Below are positions 22,782 through 32,723 of a DNA stretch of 36,485 nucleotides, one piece after another (positions within the stretch are counted from its first letter, which is position 1; every line of letters begins with the position of its first letter). Source of the stretch: Candidatus Woesearchaeota archaeon CG11_big_fil_rev_8_21_14_0_20_43_8 (lineage in GTDB: Archaea; Nanobdellota; Nanobdellia; Woesearchaeales; CG08-08-20-14); the NCBI GenBank assembly GCA_002762705.1, contig PCVE01000108.1, forward strand, positions 1 to 36,485, in the 5' to 3' direction. The notes under the pieces were generated by a model. It was not told where the DNA came from, did not search any database, and was given only the letters and a program-made list of their open reading frames with translations. Position numbers and translations under genes: made by a program.

Positions 22782-25151
22782 CTAATGGTTACAGAGCGAG
22801 AACCCGCATCCTGGGCAGAGGCAACATCCTTCCTGGACAATCAAAGAGCTTTTGCATTCCGGACAGCTATCCGGCACTTTTCCAAAAGCGCTTGCCTGTT
22901 GTGGTTCTTTTTCAGGTTCAGGGATGCTTTTCAAATATACCTGATGAGCGGGCGTCGTCCCGAGAGATTCAGAGCTCTGCATGTTCGGCATGTCTGCAGT
23001 TATACGAGAATCTTTTTTTGGTTCAGCTTTCTTTTGTGCCTGCGCCACATTGTATATCATGTTGATCTTTTCGAGAAGCTCTGTCTGTTTCTCTTTTCTT
23101 GTCTCATTATCAATATTGAGAACTTGCTGGCTTCTTGACCTGTCACGGTATATCGTCACGCCTTTGCATCCGAGTTTGTATGCGAGCATATATGCGCTTT
23201 TGACATTGTCGACAGATGCGTTAGACGGGAAATTTATTGTCTTCGAGACCGCATTATCGATCTCTTCTTGGAACGCTCCCTGCATCTTTATATGCCATTC
23301 CGGCGATATGTCGTGCGATGTTATGAAAACATCTTTGATCTTTTCTGGGATAATCGGAATCTTTGAGATCGATCCAGTAAGAGCGACAAGCTCCATCAGC
23401 TCGTCAGAATAAAGGCCAGCTTCCCTGATGGTCTCCTCGAAATATTTGTTCACATAAAGAAGATCCTTCCCATCCATAACTCTCTTGATATAAGACAATG
23501 CAAAGAGCGGTTCTATCCCTGATGAACAGTCCGCGATCATGCTGATGGTTCCAGTCGGAGCGATTGTCGTAGTCGTCGCATTCCTCATCGGAGGAAGCCC
23601 TGGCTTGTCATAGATGCTGCCTTTGAAATTCAGGAATGGACCGCGTACTTTCGCAAGCTCCTGCGAAGCCTTCTTAGATTCATCTGAGATGAATTTCATG
23701 ATCTTGCCGCCCATCTTGACTCCTTCTTCAGAATTGTATGGTATGCCAAGCAATATCAGCATGTCAGCAAATCCCATGAGACCAAGCCCGATCTTCCTAT
23801 TTGCCTTTGTCATTTTCTCAATCTGCGGAAGGGGGAACTTGTTCATATCGATCACATTATCAAGGAAATGGACCGCGATATGCACGACTTTTCCAAGCCT
23901 TTCCCAATCGACTTTGCCGTTCTTGACCATCTTCGCAAGATTCAGAGAACCAAGATTGCATGATTCATAAGGCAGCAATGGCTGTTCGCCACATGGGTTT
24001 GTGCTCTCTATCTCGCCGACATGCGGTGTCGGATTATAGTCATTTATTCTGTCAAGGAAGACAATGCCTGGTTCTCCGTTTTTCCAGGCCATGGCCACGA
24101 TGAGGTCGAACACAGTCCTTGCAGACATCTTGCTAAGAGGTTCTTTTGTCCTTGGATTATAAAGATTATATTCTATGTCTTTCTCGACGGCATTCATAAA
24201 TTCATGCGTGAGTCCGACAGAGATATTGAAGTTGTTTAGCACATTCTCTTTCTCTTTGCATGTTATGAAATCCATGATATCTGGGTGATCTACTCTAAGG
24301 ATGCCCATGTTGGCGCCTCGTCTTTTCCCACCTTGCTTGATCACTTCTGTCGCAGCATCGAATACCCTCATGAAAGAGATCGGTCCGCTTGAGACGCCCT
24401 TTGTCGAATTGACGACATCGTTCTTCGGCCTCAATCTGGTGAAAGAGAATCCTGTCCCTCCGCCAGATTTATGTATGATCGCTGTGTTTTTTATGGTGTC
24501 GAAGATGCCTTCCATGGAATCCTCGACAGGCAGCACAAAGCATGCTGACAATTGCTGCAGATGATTGCCTGCATTCATCAGTGTCGGACTGTTGGGCATG
24601 AATTCAAGATTTGTCATGACCTCGTAGAATTCCATCATGGTTTTCTTGGTATCTGTGTTTTTGTCATATTTCTTGTCAGCTTTTGCGATGTTTTTCGCGA
24701 CACGGGTGAACAATTGTTCGGGAGTTTCGATGATCTCTCCAGATTCATTTTTGATAAGATATCTTTCCTTCAAAACTTTGAGCGCATTCATAGACAAGCT
24801 CGTATCGATGTTCTTTCCAAGGATAAGCGCGATCTCTTTTCGTAGCTCATTTCTTTTTTGTCTATACAAGATATATGCTTTCGCTGTCCTCACGTGACCT
24901 GTCTCGATAAGCACCCTTTCTACTATATCCTGTGTCTGTTCGACAGACGGCACAGTATGTCCATCATAGATCTCTTCGACCATCTCAGATACTTGCGATG
25001 CGAGTGTCTCTGCAAGCTTTCTGTCACTTCCACCGACGGCCACTGCCGCTTTGAAGATCGCAGTTGTGATTTTGTCTATATCGAATGGGACGACTCTGCC
25101 ATCCCTTTTTCTGATCTTAGAAATAGATCTCTTTTTTTTATCGCCAACCAT
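22782..25151 (-). CDS. nrdJ: Adenosylcobalamin-dependent (class II) ribonucleotide reductase
   Basis: ATG 25151 (789 residues) follows an A-rich stretch with GGGG; the frame reaches a TTG at 25157. An ATP-cone (about 8-100, '[20 protein letters not shown]') precedes the barrel with 'NSPTLMNAG', 'SACFVLP', '[11 protein letters not shown]' and the radical-site loop '[21 protein letters not shown]'. A zinc-ribbon end ('CPECKS', 'CPGCGFSLC') carries the redox cysteines. It makes deoxyribonucleotides without oxygen using vitamin B12, and no second subunit is needed. A hairpin ACCATT/AATGGT at 22773-22789 spans the stop codon. No B12 riboswitch is evident upstream. Confidence 0.94.
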   Translation of the reverse strand: MVGDKKKRSISKIRKRDGRVVPFDIDKITTAIFKAAVAVGGSDRKLAETLASQVSEMVEEIYDGHTVPSVEQTQDIVERVLIETGHVRTAKAYILYRQKRNELRKEIALILGKNIDTSLSMNALKVLKERYLIKNESGEIIETPEQLFTRVAKNIAKADKKYDKNTDTKKTMMEFYEVMTNLEFMPNSPTLMNAGNHLQQLSACFVLPVEDSMEGIFDTIKNTAIIHKSGGGTGFSFTRLRPKNDVVNSTKGVSSGPISFMRVFDAATEVIKQGGKRRGANMGILRVDHPDIMDFITCKEKENVLNNFNISVGLTHEFMNAVEKDIEYNLYNPRTKEPLSKMSARTVFDLIVAMAWKNGEPGIVFLDRINDYNPTPHVGEIESTNPCGEQPLLPYESCNLGSLNLAKMVKNGKVDWERLGKVVHIAVHFLDNVIDMNKFPLPQIEKMTKANRKIGLGLMGFADMLILLGIPYNSEEGVKMGGKIMKFISDESKKASQELAKVRGPFLNFKGSIYDKPGLPPMRNATTTTIAPTGTISMIADCSSGIEPLFALSYIKRVMDGKDLLYVNKYFEETIREAGLYSDELMELVALTGSISKIPIIPEKIKDVFITSHDISPEWHIKMQGAFQEEIDNAVSKTINFPSNASVDNVKSAYMLAYKLGCKGVTIYRDRSRSQQVLNIDNETRKEKQTELLEKINMIYNVAQAQKKAEPKKDSRITADMPNMQSSESLGTTPAHQVYLKSIPEPEKEPQQASAFGKVPDSCPECKSSLIVQEGCCLCPGCGFSLCNH

Positions 25152-25511
25152 GTTCAACCCCTTTTTACTCCTCTTTTTTTTGAATGAAAAATTCTCTTCA
25201 CAAACGCCAATAAGCGAAGAGCATTACCTCTCTTTCTCCCATTTCCATACTAGAACCAAAAGGCTCTCTAAACAAGCAAACAACTAGTGAATAGTGCCCT
25301 TTTTCCAAATCCCCCACAAATCAGGGCATACTCTAGGATTCAAACATCCATAAAATATATCGTTTCTCGATGTTTATTAATGTTTGGTTAAGATTAATTG
25401 GTATCCGGTTTGATTTATATATATTTCCCGAATGCAAATTATATGTAGTATCCATTTCATTTTGATAGTCCTGTCTCAATGGATATATTGCAGTGGCACT
25501 GTCATTATCAT
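25152..25511. other. Intergenic region upstream of nrdJ
   Basis: This 360-bp AT-rich stretch lies between two minus-strand genes. A TATA-like run (TTTATATATATT, about 25414-25425) could drive minus-strand transcription, leaving an nrdJ leader of about 230 nt. An inverted pair TGCCCT/AGGGCA spans about 25291-25328 with a 25-nt loop. I see no coding frame and no recognisable riboswitch. Confidence 0.4.
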
Positions 25512-28253
25512 TCAATAAAAATCCGCTAGAAATTCGATTATGTGGCAGACTTTTACTTTCTCTTTCGAAAGACAATTCTTGAGTTGCATTATGCATGAGG
25601 GACAAGTTGTCACTATGACATCCACCCCTGATTGTATAATCCCTTCTCTTTTGTTCTTGTCGAATATCTCTTTTGAACTCTTCTTCTGGGTGATTGCATA
25701 TGATCCGCCCCCGCCACAGCATCTGTCTGCGCCATCGACTTCGACATATTCAAGAAAGCCTGATCTTTCAAAGGCGTGTAATAATTCCCGCGGGGCCTTC
25801 GTGATCTTCTGGGCAAGCATATGACAGGGGTCATGATAACCGACCTTCAGTCTTCTCTTCGGTATCTTTTTTGGCATCCTGATCTTCAGATGCTGGACCA
25901 GGAATTCAGTCACGTCCATGATCTTTGGAGACATGGATCTTGCTTTTATCTTGTATATATCATCCTTGAAGAAATCAGGATACGCTTTCAGACCATTCCC
26001 ACATGTCCCGCAGCTCGTGATTATTATATCATATTTCGCCAATGAATCGACATTCTTATGTCCCAATGTCTCCGCTGTCTTTGTGTCTCCATAACATCTC
26101 ATTGGCACACCACAGCACCATTGCTCAGGTAATTCCACATAGACACCATTCTCATTTAGGAGCCTGACCATCGCAGGCGCAGTCTCATCATCGATGATAT
26201 CTGTGGCGCAGCCATAGAAATAAGCGACAGACACACGCGCATCCTGCCTTTTGATAGAATTCTTCACTCTTGATCGCAATGGTTTTTTCGCAAGCTTTGG
26301 CATTGCGTCCATCCCGATGATCCTCCTTGTTATAGGATTATTCCAGATCGGATGTGTCCATCCAGCTGCTGTCGCCATAGATTCGAATAAGCTCTTGTTT
26401 TTCATGACAGAGAATATAAATTTCAATGAAATATTCTTCTTCCTTGAAGCAGCGACCTCTTTTCCGACAGCGGCCCTGCTCGGACATTCAAATAGGCATC
26501 TGCCGCAGACGAGGCATTTATCGATTGTGTCTTGATATACCTTTGATTTCTGTTTGTCATCGACACCATGCATTGCGAGAGATTTACCTCTTGGTGAATA
26601 GCTCTCATCAAGTGTTGTCCCATAGATGCTGCAGAACCCTCTGCATTTTCCGCAGGTGGAACATGCATATGAATATTTGTCGAAGAATGTGTCTTCATAA
26701 GCTTTCTTGTCGCTGATCATCACATCCGGATTCATGATATCCTCCGGATCAATGATGGCTTTTGTCTTAGCAAGCAATCTATGATACTTATCTCCAAAGA
26801 AACCTTTCAAGAAAGGGCCGCGGACTCTTCCGATGCCATGTTCGCCTGATAATGCACCGCCAAGAGATTTTACCTTTGAGAACATAAGCTCCCCAATCCT
26901 CCAAAAAGAGCTGACTGTTTTTTTGTCAGACATGTCAAGAAGCAATCTCATATGGAGATTGCCTTCACCAGCATGGCCAAATATAGCTCCTTCAACACCC
27001 TCTTTCTTGAATAACTTGTGAGCGAATGCGATAGCATCTTTTATCTTATCTGGCGGGACGACTATATCTTCGATTATGGGTATTGGTTTCTTGTTGCTGC
27101 CATCTGGATTAAGTGTCTTGTTCATGTAGAATGTGTTCAATAATGATGCAAGCGAACGCCTGGCTTTCCATAGCTTCTCTTTGTCTTCTTCATTGGTCGC
27201 CTTTGCCACAGATATCGGCTTGTATCTTTTGAGTATCTCAGTTGCTTTCTCAAGCTGATTTTTGATGTCTTCATCGACTTCCACGAGTAGCATAGCGCCG
27301 CATTTAGGGATGTCAAATTCCGGATAGGCGGCCCTTATGATATCGATCGCAAGCGTATCCATGATCTCAAGGCCGCTTGGCGAAAGTCTCCTCAACAGAC
27401 GCACAGCTTTCACCGCATCATCGATATCTTTATAGAATGCGAGCGCGACATAACTCTCTTTTTTGGCGTGGATCACCCTAAGCTTTGCTTTCGATACGAT
27501 GCCTAGTGTTCCTTCGTTTCCTATGAATAGGTGATGAAGATCAAGATAGCCCTTGGCCATGCCAGCTTCGATATCGAAGAGATCATATCCGCATGATGCC
27601 TTCAATGTCTTAAGTGCACTGTTTTGTATGAGCATTTTGTTGTCCTTGATAAGCTGCACCAGCTCTCCGACAGAAGGATATTCTGCAAGCAATGTCTTGT
27701 ATTCTTTTGAATCGATACTATAACGCTTTGCGATGAGTTTTGATCCGTCTGGCAGATATACTTCCAGTTCTTCGACATAATCTCTGGTCACACCATATTT
27801 CAGTCCGTTGCTACCGCTTGAATTATTCGCGATATTAGCGCCGATCTGGCAGACATCACCGCTCGATGGATTAGGCGCGAACAAGAGGCCATTCTTTGCT
27901 AGTTTCTTGTTCAGATCTGCATAGACGATCCCTGGTTCCACAGTGACAAATCTGTTTTTTTTATCTATCGAGATCATCTTTGAATATCTCGACATATCAA
28001 GTATCAGCCCTTTGCCTATCGACTGGCCGCAGGTGCTTGTTCCGGCGCCTCTTGGTGTTATCGGGATCCCATGTCTTCTTGCGACATGGATAGCTTTTTT
28101 AATATCTTCTTCAGTCTCGATGAAGATGACTGCTGATGGCATGATCCCATAGATCGAAGCGTCTGTCGAATACGCGCATAATGTAGCCGGGTCAGATGAT
28201 GATTTCTTACCAAAGGTCTTTTCAAGATCCTTCTGTATTTTAGAATTCAACAT
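25512..28253 (-). CDS. FAD-linked oxidase fused to iron-sulfur/CCG protein (GlcD-GlpC type)
   Basis: This 913-residue protein joins an FAD-binding PCMH domain (about 30-215: 'TPRGAGTSTCGQSIG', 'NNSSGSNGLKYG'), a FAD-oxidase C domain (about 230-490, 'SGEHGIGRVRGPF'), two ferredoxin motifs ('CSTCGKCRGFC' and 'CLVCGRCLFECP') and two CCG domains ('WCCGVPMRCYGD' and 'CCGGGGSYA'). It resembles D-lactate/2-hydroxyacid dehydrogenases that pass electrons from a hydroxyacid to an iron-sulfur acceptor. The CCG domains are shared with HdrB at 2806-3702. Its ATG overlaps the stop of the lipoprotein gene by 7 bp. The substrate is not known. Confidence 0.9.
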   Translation of the reverse strand: MLNSKIQKDLEKTFGKKSSSDPATLCAYSTDASIYGIMPSAVIFIETEEDIKKAIHVARRHGIPITPRGAGTSTCGQSIGKGLILDMSRYSKMISIDKKNRFVTVEPGIVYADLNKKLAKNGLLFAPNPSSGDVCQIGANIANNSSGSNGLKYGVTRDYVEELEVYLPDGSKLIAKRYSIDSKEYKTLLAEYPSVGELVQLIKDNKMLIQNSALKTLKASCGYDLFDIEAGMAKGYLDLHHLFIGNEGTLGIVSKAKLRVIHAKKESYVALAFYKDIDDAVKAVRLLRRLSPSGLEIMDTLAIDIIRAAYPEFDIPKCGAMLLVEVDEDIKNQLEKATEILKRYKPISVAKATNEEDKEKLWKARRSLASLLNTFYMNKTLNPDGSNKKPIPIIEDIVVPPDKIKDAIAFAHKLFKKEGVEGAIFGHAGEGNLHMRLLLDMSDKKTVSSFWRIGELMFSKVKSLGGALSGEHGIGRVRGPFLKGFFGDKYHRLLAKTKAIIDPEDIMNPDVMISDKKAYEDTFFDKYSYACSTCGKCRGFCSIYGTTLDESYSPRGKSLAMHGVDDKQKSKVYQDTIDKCLVCGRCLFECPSRAAVGKEVAASRKKNISLKFIFSVMKNKSLFESMATAAGWTHPIWNNPITRRIIGMDAMPKLAKKPLRSRVKNSIKRQDARVSVAYFYGCATDIIDDETAPAMVRLLNENGVYVELPEQWCCGVPMRCYGDTKTAETLGHKNVDSLAKYDIIITSCGTCGNGLKAYPDFFKDDIYKIKARSMSPKIMDVTEFLVQHLKIRMPKKIPKRRLKVGYHDPCHMLAQKITKAPRELLHAFERSGFLEYVEVDGADRCCGGGGSYAITQKKSSKEIFDKNKREGIIQSGVDVIVTTCPSCIMQLKNCLSKEKVKVCHIIEFLADFY

Positions 28254-29119
28254 TTTATCTGCATTATCTCTGAATTGTAGTTTGTGTCTATCAGGTAATT
28301 CCCAGAATAAGTTATATCTCCCTTGAAATTCGACTCTAATCTGAGATAATATTTCTTATCAGGTTTTATGATCGGTGTGTCCATGAGAATGCACTTCTCG
28401 CAGATGGATATTGTCTTCTCGACGCCAAAAAGCGGGCCGAAACTGAATATTGTCTTGTAATCAGTCTCTGATTCTTCTCTGATCTGAAATGAACTGTTCG
28501 CAGGAGTGGATAGCTTATACTGTACATAAACAGCATTATGTTTTGTGCCAGGTTGACACGATCCTTTCACTGTGATCTCATAGAAATTGCTCCCTTCTGG
28601 AATCTTCGGTGCATTATACACCAATATCTCTTCTGGTTCCAGATCCTCTTTTGATTTTGTGTCTTCATCTACCACAGCATATTTCTGGACAATCTTTTCT
28701 GCGATGCATTTCCCATGTACACATGAAGCAGAGAGATCAGATGCCGACGTACATTCACCACATAAGAATTCATCCTCGCAAGCTGGACTCTTCCCGTCAT
28801 CAGATATGCTAATCTTTGATTTCGCGTCTTTGTTGATCGACAATGGACAAGAACAGCACTTGTCTGGTTTCACGATGATACAATCCTGATCTTCACTACA
28901 TGAGAATAATGATTTGGTATCGATTGGTTGAGGGCTGCTTTCCATCGTCGCGATATCGTTGATTGTAGAATTATCTTGGTCTGCTTTCAATTCATCCAGA
29001 TCTTTCACATCGGTGAAATCGAAATCATTGTATTCGCCTAATCTCTCAGGTTCTCTGTTACATCCTGCGAATATCAAAGATACAAGCAGGACAATGATAA
29101 TGATATAAACGGATCGCAT
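28247..29119 (-). CDS. Cys-rich putative lipoprotein
   Basis: ATG 29119 is chosen (290 residues) because GGAGG at 29132-29136 is well spaced for it and too close to the TTG at 29128. The N-terminus is a lipoprotein signal, 'IIIIVLLVSLIFAGC'. Residues about 70-145 hold about twelve cysteines ('CSEDQDCIIVKPDKCCSCP', 'CEDEFLCGEC'), a small disulfide-rich module, followed by a beta-rich C-terminal part. No family is recognised with certainty. It is probably exposed on the outer face of the membrane. It is transcribed together with the FAD/iron-sulfur oxidoreductase. Confidence 0.7.
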   Translation of the reverse strand: MRSVYIIIIVLLVSLIFAGCNREPERLGEYNDFDFTDVKDLDELKADQDNSTINDIATMESSPQPIDTKSLFSCSEDQDCIIVKPDKCCSCPLSINKDAKSKISISDDGKSPACEDEFLCGECTSASDLSASCVHGKCIAEKIVQKYAVVDEDTKSKEDLEPEEILVYNAPKIPEGSNFYEITVKGSCQPGTKHNAVYVQYKLSTPANSSFQIREESETDYKTIFSFGPLFGVEKTISICEKCILMDTPIIKPDKKYYLRLESNFKGDITYSGNYLIDTNYNSEIMQIKC

Positions 29120-29222
29120 ATTGGTCAAATCCCTCCAACAGATGATATCGCAGCTAAGTGATTATATAAAGGTTTCTCTCGGAGAGCATGTGCAGAATCG
29201 TGTATATGGGAAGTCTTGGAAT

Positions 29223-30422
29223 TCACTTAGAACTGATTATCTCTATGACATCCCGATGGTTCAGCTTGTATTCTTTTCCGACAGTGATCTTTTTCTTGAC
29301 ATCGATGGCCCTTATGAAATTCTTGCCAAAATCCGTGTGCAGCTTGAAAGCGAAATCAAGAGCTGTCGAATCCGGAGGCATCAGAAAACAATCCGGAAGC
29401 ACGTTTCCATCCGAATCAGCGAGCTTGTTGACACCGCCAGGGAATATCGCTATATAACCTAGCAGACCAAAGACAGCAGTATCCAGTATATCTTGCACCC
29501 CCGAGCCATTGTTTCTCTTAAGGACATTGTCTCTTATGAATCCTAAAGCAGCTTTCTGTGTATCATTCAGGCGATCTTCACTAGTTATCTTGAAATCATC
29601 TTCACCAGGGATATATTCGATCAATCCATGCTTGGCTGCCTCTTTCAATGCAAGCTCAGATTCTGCTGAGCAGCCGATGATCCTGTGTTCTGGAAACTCT
29701 TTCTTAAGTCTCTCAAGGTTGTCCCTACCATTTCCTACATCCATCTTGTTGGCCGCGATCACCATAGGTTTTGTGAGTTTCCGAAATTCGACTGCCAGAC
29801 TTCTTAGCTGGCTCTCAGTCCAGGAGATGACGCTATCCACAGGAAGGCCTAAATTCCTGATGACGATATTTGCCATGTCTTCATCTACTCCGACACCGGA
29901 TAACTGCTTTGCGAGAGCGACTTCGATCTTTCCACCAGTCTGCTGGATAGTCCTTGCGAATTTCTCCCATCCTTTCTTGAGTATCCCAAGGTACCACATG
30001 TCAAGCTCGATCTCAAGGAATCTTACATCGTCAGCTGGATCATGTGTGCCTGGTTCGACAGGTTCTCCTTTATCGTTTGTCGCTCCTGCTGCGTCGATGA
30101 CATGGATTAGGACATCGGCCTGCCGGATATCATCAAGGAACTGGTTTCCCATGCCCTTTCCTTCATAGGCACCCGGGACAAGCCCCGCGACATCTATCAG
30201 CTCAACAGGGACGAAACGTTTGTGGTTCTGGCAGTGGCCAGTCCTTGGATTGCATTGCGTATCAAATTCCTTGTCGACACAGTCGATCTTCACATATCCT
30301 ACTCCTGAATTGGGTTTTATCGTCGCGAATGGATAATTTGCGATGAGAACATCACCTAATGTCACTGCTTTGAAGAATGTGCTCTTTCCAACATTTGCCT
30401 TGCCGACAACACCGACCATCAT
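29223..30422 (-). CDS. ychF: YchF/Obg-family translation-associated NTPase
   Basis: This 399-residue protein starts 'MMVGVVGKANVGKS', with the P-loop at residue 7, then 'DVAGLVPGA' (G3), 'AANKMD' (G4) and a C-terminal TGS domain ('NHRDVIEI' at the end). The archaeal group has the insertion 'CNPRTGHCQNHKRFVPVELI' between G2 and G3, as here. The G4 motif NKMD is the classical guanine form; many bacterial and eukaryotic YchF/OLA1 proteins have a variant that prefers ATP. It binds ribosomes, with roles proposed in stress and translation. ATATTTTTATAC about 28 nt upstream fits a leaderless promoter. Confidence 0.94.
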   Translation of the reverse strand: MMVGVVGKANVGKSTFFKAVTLGDVLIANYPFATIKPNSGVGYVKIDCVDKEFDTQCNPRTGHCQNHKRFVPVELIDVAGLVPGAYEGKGMGNQFLDDIRQADVLIHVIDAAGATNDKGEPVEPGTHDPADDVRFLEIELDMWYLGILKKGWEKFARTIQQTGGKIEVALAKQLSGVGVDEDMANIVIRNLGLPVDSVISWTESQLRSLAVEFRKLTKPMVIAANKMDVGNGRDNLERLKKEFPEHRIIGCSAESELALKEAAKHGLIEYIPGEDDFKITSEDRLNDTQKAALGFIRDNVLKRNNGSGVQDILDTAVFGLLGYIAIFPGGVNKLADSDGNVLPDCFLMPPDSTALDFAFKLHTDFGKNFIRAIDVKKKITVGKEYKLNHRDVIEIISSK

Positions 30423-30473
30423 GGTATTTGCACTGATATGTGGGATGTATAAAAATATTACTAAATTGACGCA

Positions 30474-30656
30474 GTGTCATTTTTGCGTGATCTTCATTGG
30501 ATAGATATCACATATCCATCTGTATCGGCCGTGATATATGTTTTTATCAGTCTGATCTATTCCAATTGTGGTCATGCGAAAGGGGCAAGACTCTACAGGC
30601 ATAAAAATCAACCGGACCCTAAAGATGGTCCATATCTGCGACTTGCGTTTTACTAA
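30474..30656 (+). CDS. Doubtful small protein or gene remnant
   Basis: The frame starts with GTG at 30474 (60 residues), with another possible GTG at 30531. Its second half ('SNCGHAKGARLYRHKNQP' then 'GPYLRLAFY') has natural-looking protein composition, and the single Cys with GH suggests half of a zinc ribbon. No promoter or ribosome-binding site is convincing and the N-terminus looks random. It may be the remnant of a longer gene, or chance. Confidence 0.25.
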   Translation: MSFLRDLHWIDITYPSVSAVIYVFISLIYSNCGHAKGARLYRHKNQPDPKDGPYLRLAFY

Positions 30657-30660
30657 ATCT

Positions 30661-30672
30661 TTTTATATATAT
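30661..30672 (+). promoter_or_regulatory. TATA box of the PHP gene
   Basis: TTTTATATATAT is centred about 26 nt before the ATG at 30692 with no ribosome-binding site between, indicating a leaderless transcript. Confidence 0.6.
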
Positions 30673-30691
30673 CTGATCCTTATGCTTTTGC

Positions 30692-31378
30692 ATGCTAAAG
30701 ACTGATCTTCACATACATACAAATGAGGATCCTCAGGATTCATTCATCAAGTATTCTAGCAGGGATCTGATAGATATAGCATCTAAGAATGGTTATGATG
30801 TCCTTTCTATCACAAATCATAATGATGTCTTCAGCGATAAGGCTGTATCAGCATACGCCAAGAGAAAGGGGATATTGTTGATACCTGGCGCAGAGCTCAC
30901 GATTGACAGAAGGCATGTCCTTGTGTATGGGATCACTAATGCTGATCTGAAAAAAATAAAGACGATGGATGATCTTGGCAAGGCTCCGTTTGTGATAGCT
31001 CCGCATCCATTCTATAAAGCCAGATCCTGCCTTGGAAACAGGCTTGTTGAGCATCAGAGAAGGTTCGATGCTATAGAATACGCACATTTCCATATGGGCC
31101 ATGTCCTGAATTTCAACAAGAAGGCGATGCGCTTAGCAAATGACCTAAGGATCCCGATGGTCGGGAATTCAGACGCTCATTATATGATGCAGTTCGGGAA
31201 GACATATTCTCTTATAGACGCAGAGAAGAAGATGGATGATATATTTGAGGCGATAAGGAAGTTCAAGGTGAAGATCGTCTCAAATCCGCTCACTCCGATC
31301 GAATACACAAGAGTGATGTTAAGATCAATTCTCCTGTCTCCATTCGGGCGTATCACGCGCCGGTTCCGTAATCTTTAA
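30692..31378 (+). CDS. PHP-domain metal-dependent phosphoesterase
   Basis: This 228-residue protein starts 'LKTDLHIHTNED' (HxH) and continues with 'SITNHND', 'PGAELT' (metal Glu), 'APHPFY' and 'VGNSDAHY' (Asp-x-His), the four metal-site motifs of the PHP family in the right order. Stand-alone PHP proteins act as phosphatases, for example on histidinol phosphate, nucleoside 3',5'-bisphosphates or oligonucleotides. The basic C-terminus ('GRITRRFRNL') might bind nucleic acid. It is first in a two-gene plus-strand group; the substrate is unknown. Confidence 0.86.
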   Translation: MLKTDLHIHTNEDPQDSFIKYSSRDLIDIASKNGYDVLSITNHNDVFSDKAVSAYAKRKGILLIPGAELTIDRRHVLVYGITNADLKKIKTMDDLGKAPFVIAPHPFYKARSCLGNRLVEHQRRFDAIEYAHFHMGHVLNFNKKAMRLANDLRIPMVGNSDAHYMMQFGKTYSLIDAEKKMDDIFEAIRKFKVKIVSNPLTPIEYTRVMLRSILLSPFGRITRRFRNL

Positions 31379-31404
31379 ATAGGCTCTTTCTCAAGATTAT
31401 ATGT

Positions 31405-31959
31405 ATGGCCACATCGTACAAGATAGCGCAACCAGAGATAATCTTCCAGGATGTGTTCAAGCTAAAAGAGGTCTATGAGCTTATCCATGACTGGTTGAAT
31501 GATGAGAAATATCTGGATAAGAGGGGCGGGGATCAGTTCATGGAGAAATATTACCATGAAAGGCGTATCCAGAATGTCGGAAAAGAGATCCGTATCTGGT
31601 GGAGGACTTTTAAGAACCCGACAAAATATTTCCAATACAAGCTGGATGTCGATTTCTTTGTCATCGCCATGAAAGATGTGGATGTCGTGAAAGATGGCAA
31701 GAAAGAACGCGCTAATCATGGCGAGCTGCAGATCAAGATCACAGGTACGCTTGTCGTGGATCCAAAAAATATGCTGACTGATAGTGTGATTCTAAGGCCA
31801 TTTCATTGGATATTTGAAAGAGTGTGGATGAAACAGGAACGTGATTATCATTACGCATATCTGCTTAAGAAAGTGAATCAGCTCGAAGGAGAAGTCAAGA
31901 CCCACTTAAAGATAACAAATTTCATGCCGCAGTTCAAGCCTTATCGTCCACAATATTGA
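31405..31959 (+). CDS. Hypothetical soluble protein
   Basis: This 184-residue protein has no signal or membrane helix. It is unusually rich in Trp, Tyr, Phe, Lys and Asp, with 'RIWWRTFKNPTKYFQY', 'LDVDFFVIAMKDVDV' and 'GELQIKITGTLVVD' suggesting a mixed alpha/beta or START-like beta sheet fold. I recognise no family. TTTAAATAGG about 29 nt before the ATG fits its own leaderless promoter. It converges on trmI with 10 bp between stops. Confidence 0.65.
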   Translation: MATSYKIAQPEIIFQDVFKLKEVYELIHDWLNDEKYLDKRGGDQFMEKYYHERRIQNVGKEIRIWWRTFKNPTKYFQYKLDVDFFVIAMKDVDVVKDGKKERANHGELQIKITGTLVVDPKNMLTDSVILRPFHWIFERVWMKQERDYHYAYLLKKVNQLEGEVKTHLKITNFMPQFKPYRPQY

Positions 31960-31969
31960 TTACATGTCT

Positions 31970-32716
31970 TCACTTGATCTTTCTTACGAAACTAAGGAAA
32001 CCGGAATGGTTTATGGATCGTGATTTAGGTCGGACTTTTCGTCCTTCTATCTCCCATTGTCTCTCTGTGAGCTCGATCGTCTCGATGAACTGGAACTTGT
32101 CTCTGATCTTCACAGCCTCGACAAAATCGCTCACTTGCGGTATGCACGGAGAATAAGACACAAGCATGCCCCCCACTTTCAAGCACTTCTCTGCTGAATC
32201 AAGCGCGAGCCATGGTTCTGGGACATCGAGTGTCATCGTATCTGCATCATCCACTGGGACAGATTCATAGATATCATGTTGTTCTGCGACAATATTAGAG
32301 AATCCCATGAACTCGATATTCTTCTTTGCGACAGCAAGATGGTCTTCGCGTTTCTCGAAAGTATAGACTTTTTTCGCGATCGCGCCAAGCGAGATGGCGA
32401 GGGCTCCTGACCCAGCGCCAGCATCGACGACAACAGATTCTTTTGTTATCCCGCATCTGGTGATTATCAATCCGATATCTTTTAGCGGGATTATCTGTGG
32501 AGCACGTTTTATCTTCGAATAGATATCAAGAAAATTCGGTTCAAGGATGATGAACTCATCTTTTGTGTTGGATTGGACAATATTCCCTGCTTTCTTTTCC
32601 AGCTCTGTAGAGCAGACGAATCCGAACTGTGAATGGAAATCTACTGAAGTGTCCCTGACATAGAATTTTCTGCCGGTCTTCTTGTGCATCAGTATCTTCT
32701 TGATATCAATCGCCAT
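31970..32716 (-). CDS. trmI: tRNA (adenine-N1)-methyltransferase, TrmI family
   Basis: This 248-residue protein shows the TrmI layout: an N-terminal beta domain ('KKTGRKFYVRD') then a Rossmann methyltransferase with 'VVDAGAGSGALAISLG', 'FEKREDHLAVAKKNIE', 'TLDVPEPWLAL' (the DxPxPW-type motif) and 'LVSYSPCIPQV'. Archaeal TrmI makes m1A at positions 57/58 of tRNA. The Cys in 'SPCIPQ' is common in the family. It is 7 bp after the end of the nucleotidyltransferase-repeat gene and shares its transcript. Confidence 0.9.
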   Translation of the reverse strand: MAIDIKKILMHKKTGRKFYVRDTSVDFHSQFGFVCSTELEKKAGNIVQSNTKDEFIILEPNFLDIYSKIKRAPQIIPLKDIGLIITRCGITKESVVVDAGAGSGALAISLGAIAKKVYTFEKREDHLAVAKKNIEFMGFSNIVAEQHDIYESVPVDDADTMTLDVPEPWLALDSAEKCLKVGGMLVSYSPCIPQVSDFVEAVKIRDKFQFIETIELTERQWEIEGRKVRPKSRSINHSGFLSFVRKIK

Positions 32717-32723
32717 GTTCTCT

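Larger units (their letters stand above)
30423..30691. other. Intergenic region between ychF and the PHP gene
   Basis: This 269-bp divergent region contains the ychF TATA element (about 30446-30455), the PHP gene TATA element (30661-30670) and a doubtful small open frame between them. A GGACC/GGTCC inverted pair lies near 30613-30630. Nothing else is recognised. Confidence 0.4.

Noticed and set aside
22773-22789. Terminator hairpin at the end of nrdJ
   Set aside because: The minus-strand transcript has an A-run, not a U-run, after the stem, and the HIT gene starts just downstream.
29509-30168. 219-codon open frame antisense to ychF
   Set aside because: It mirrors the ychF coding sequence and has no plausible start signal.
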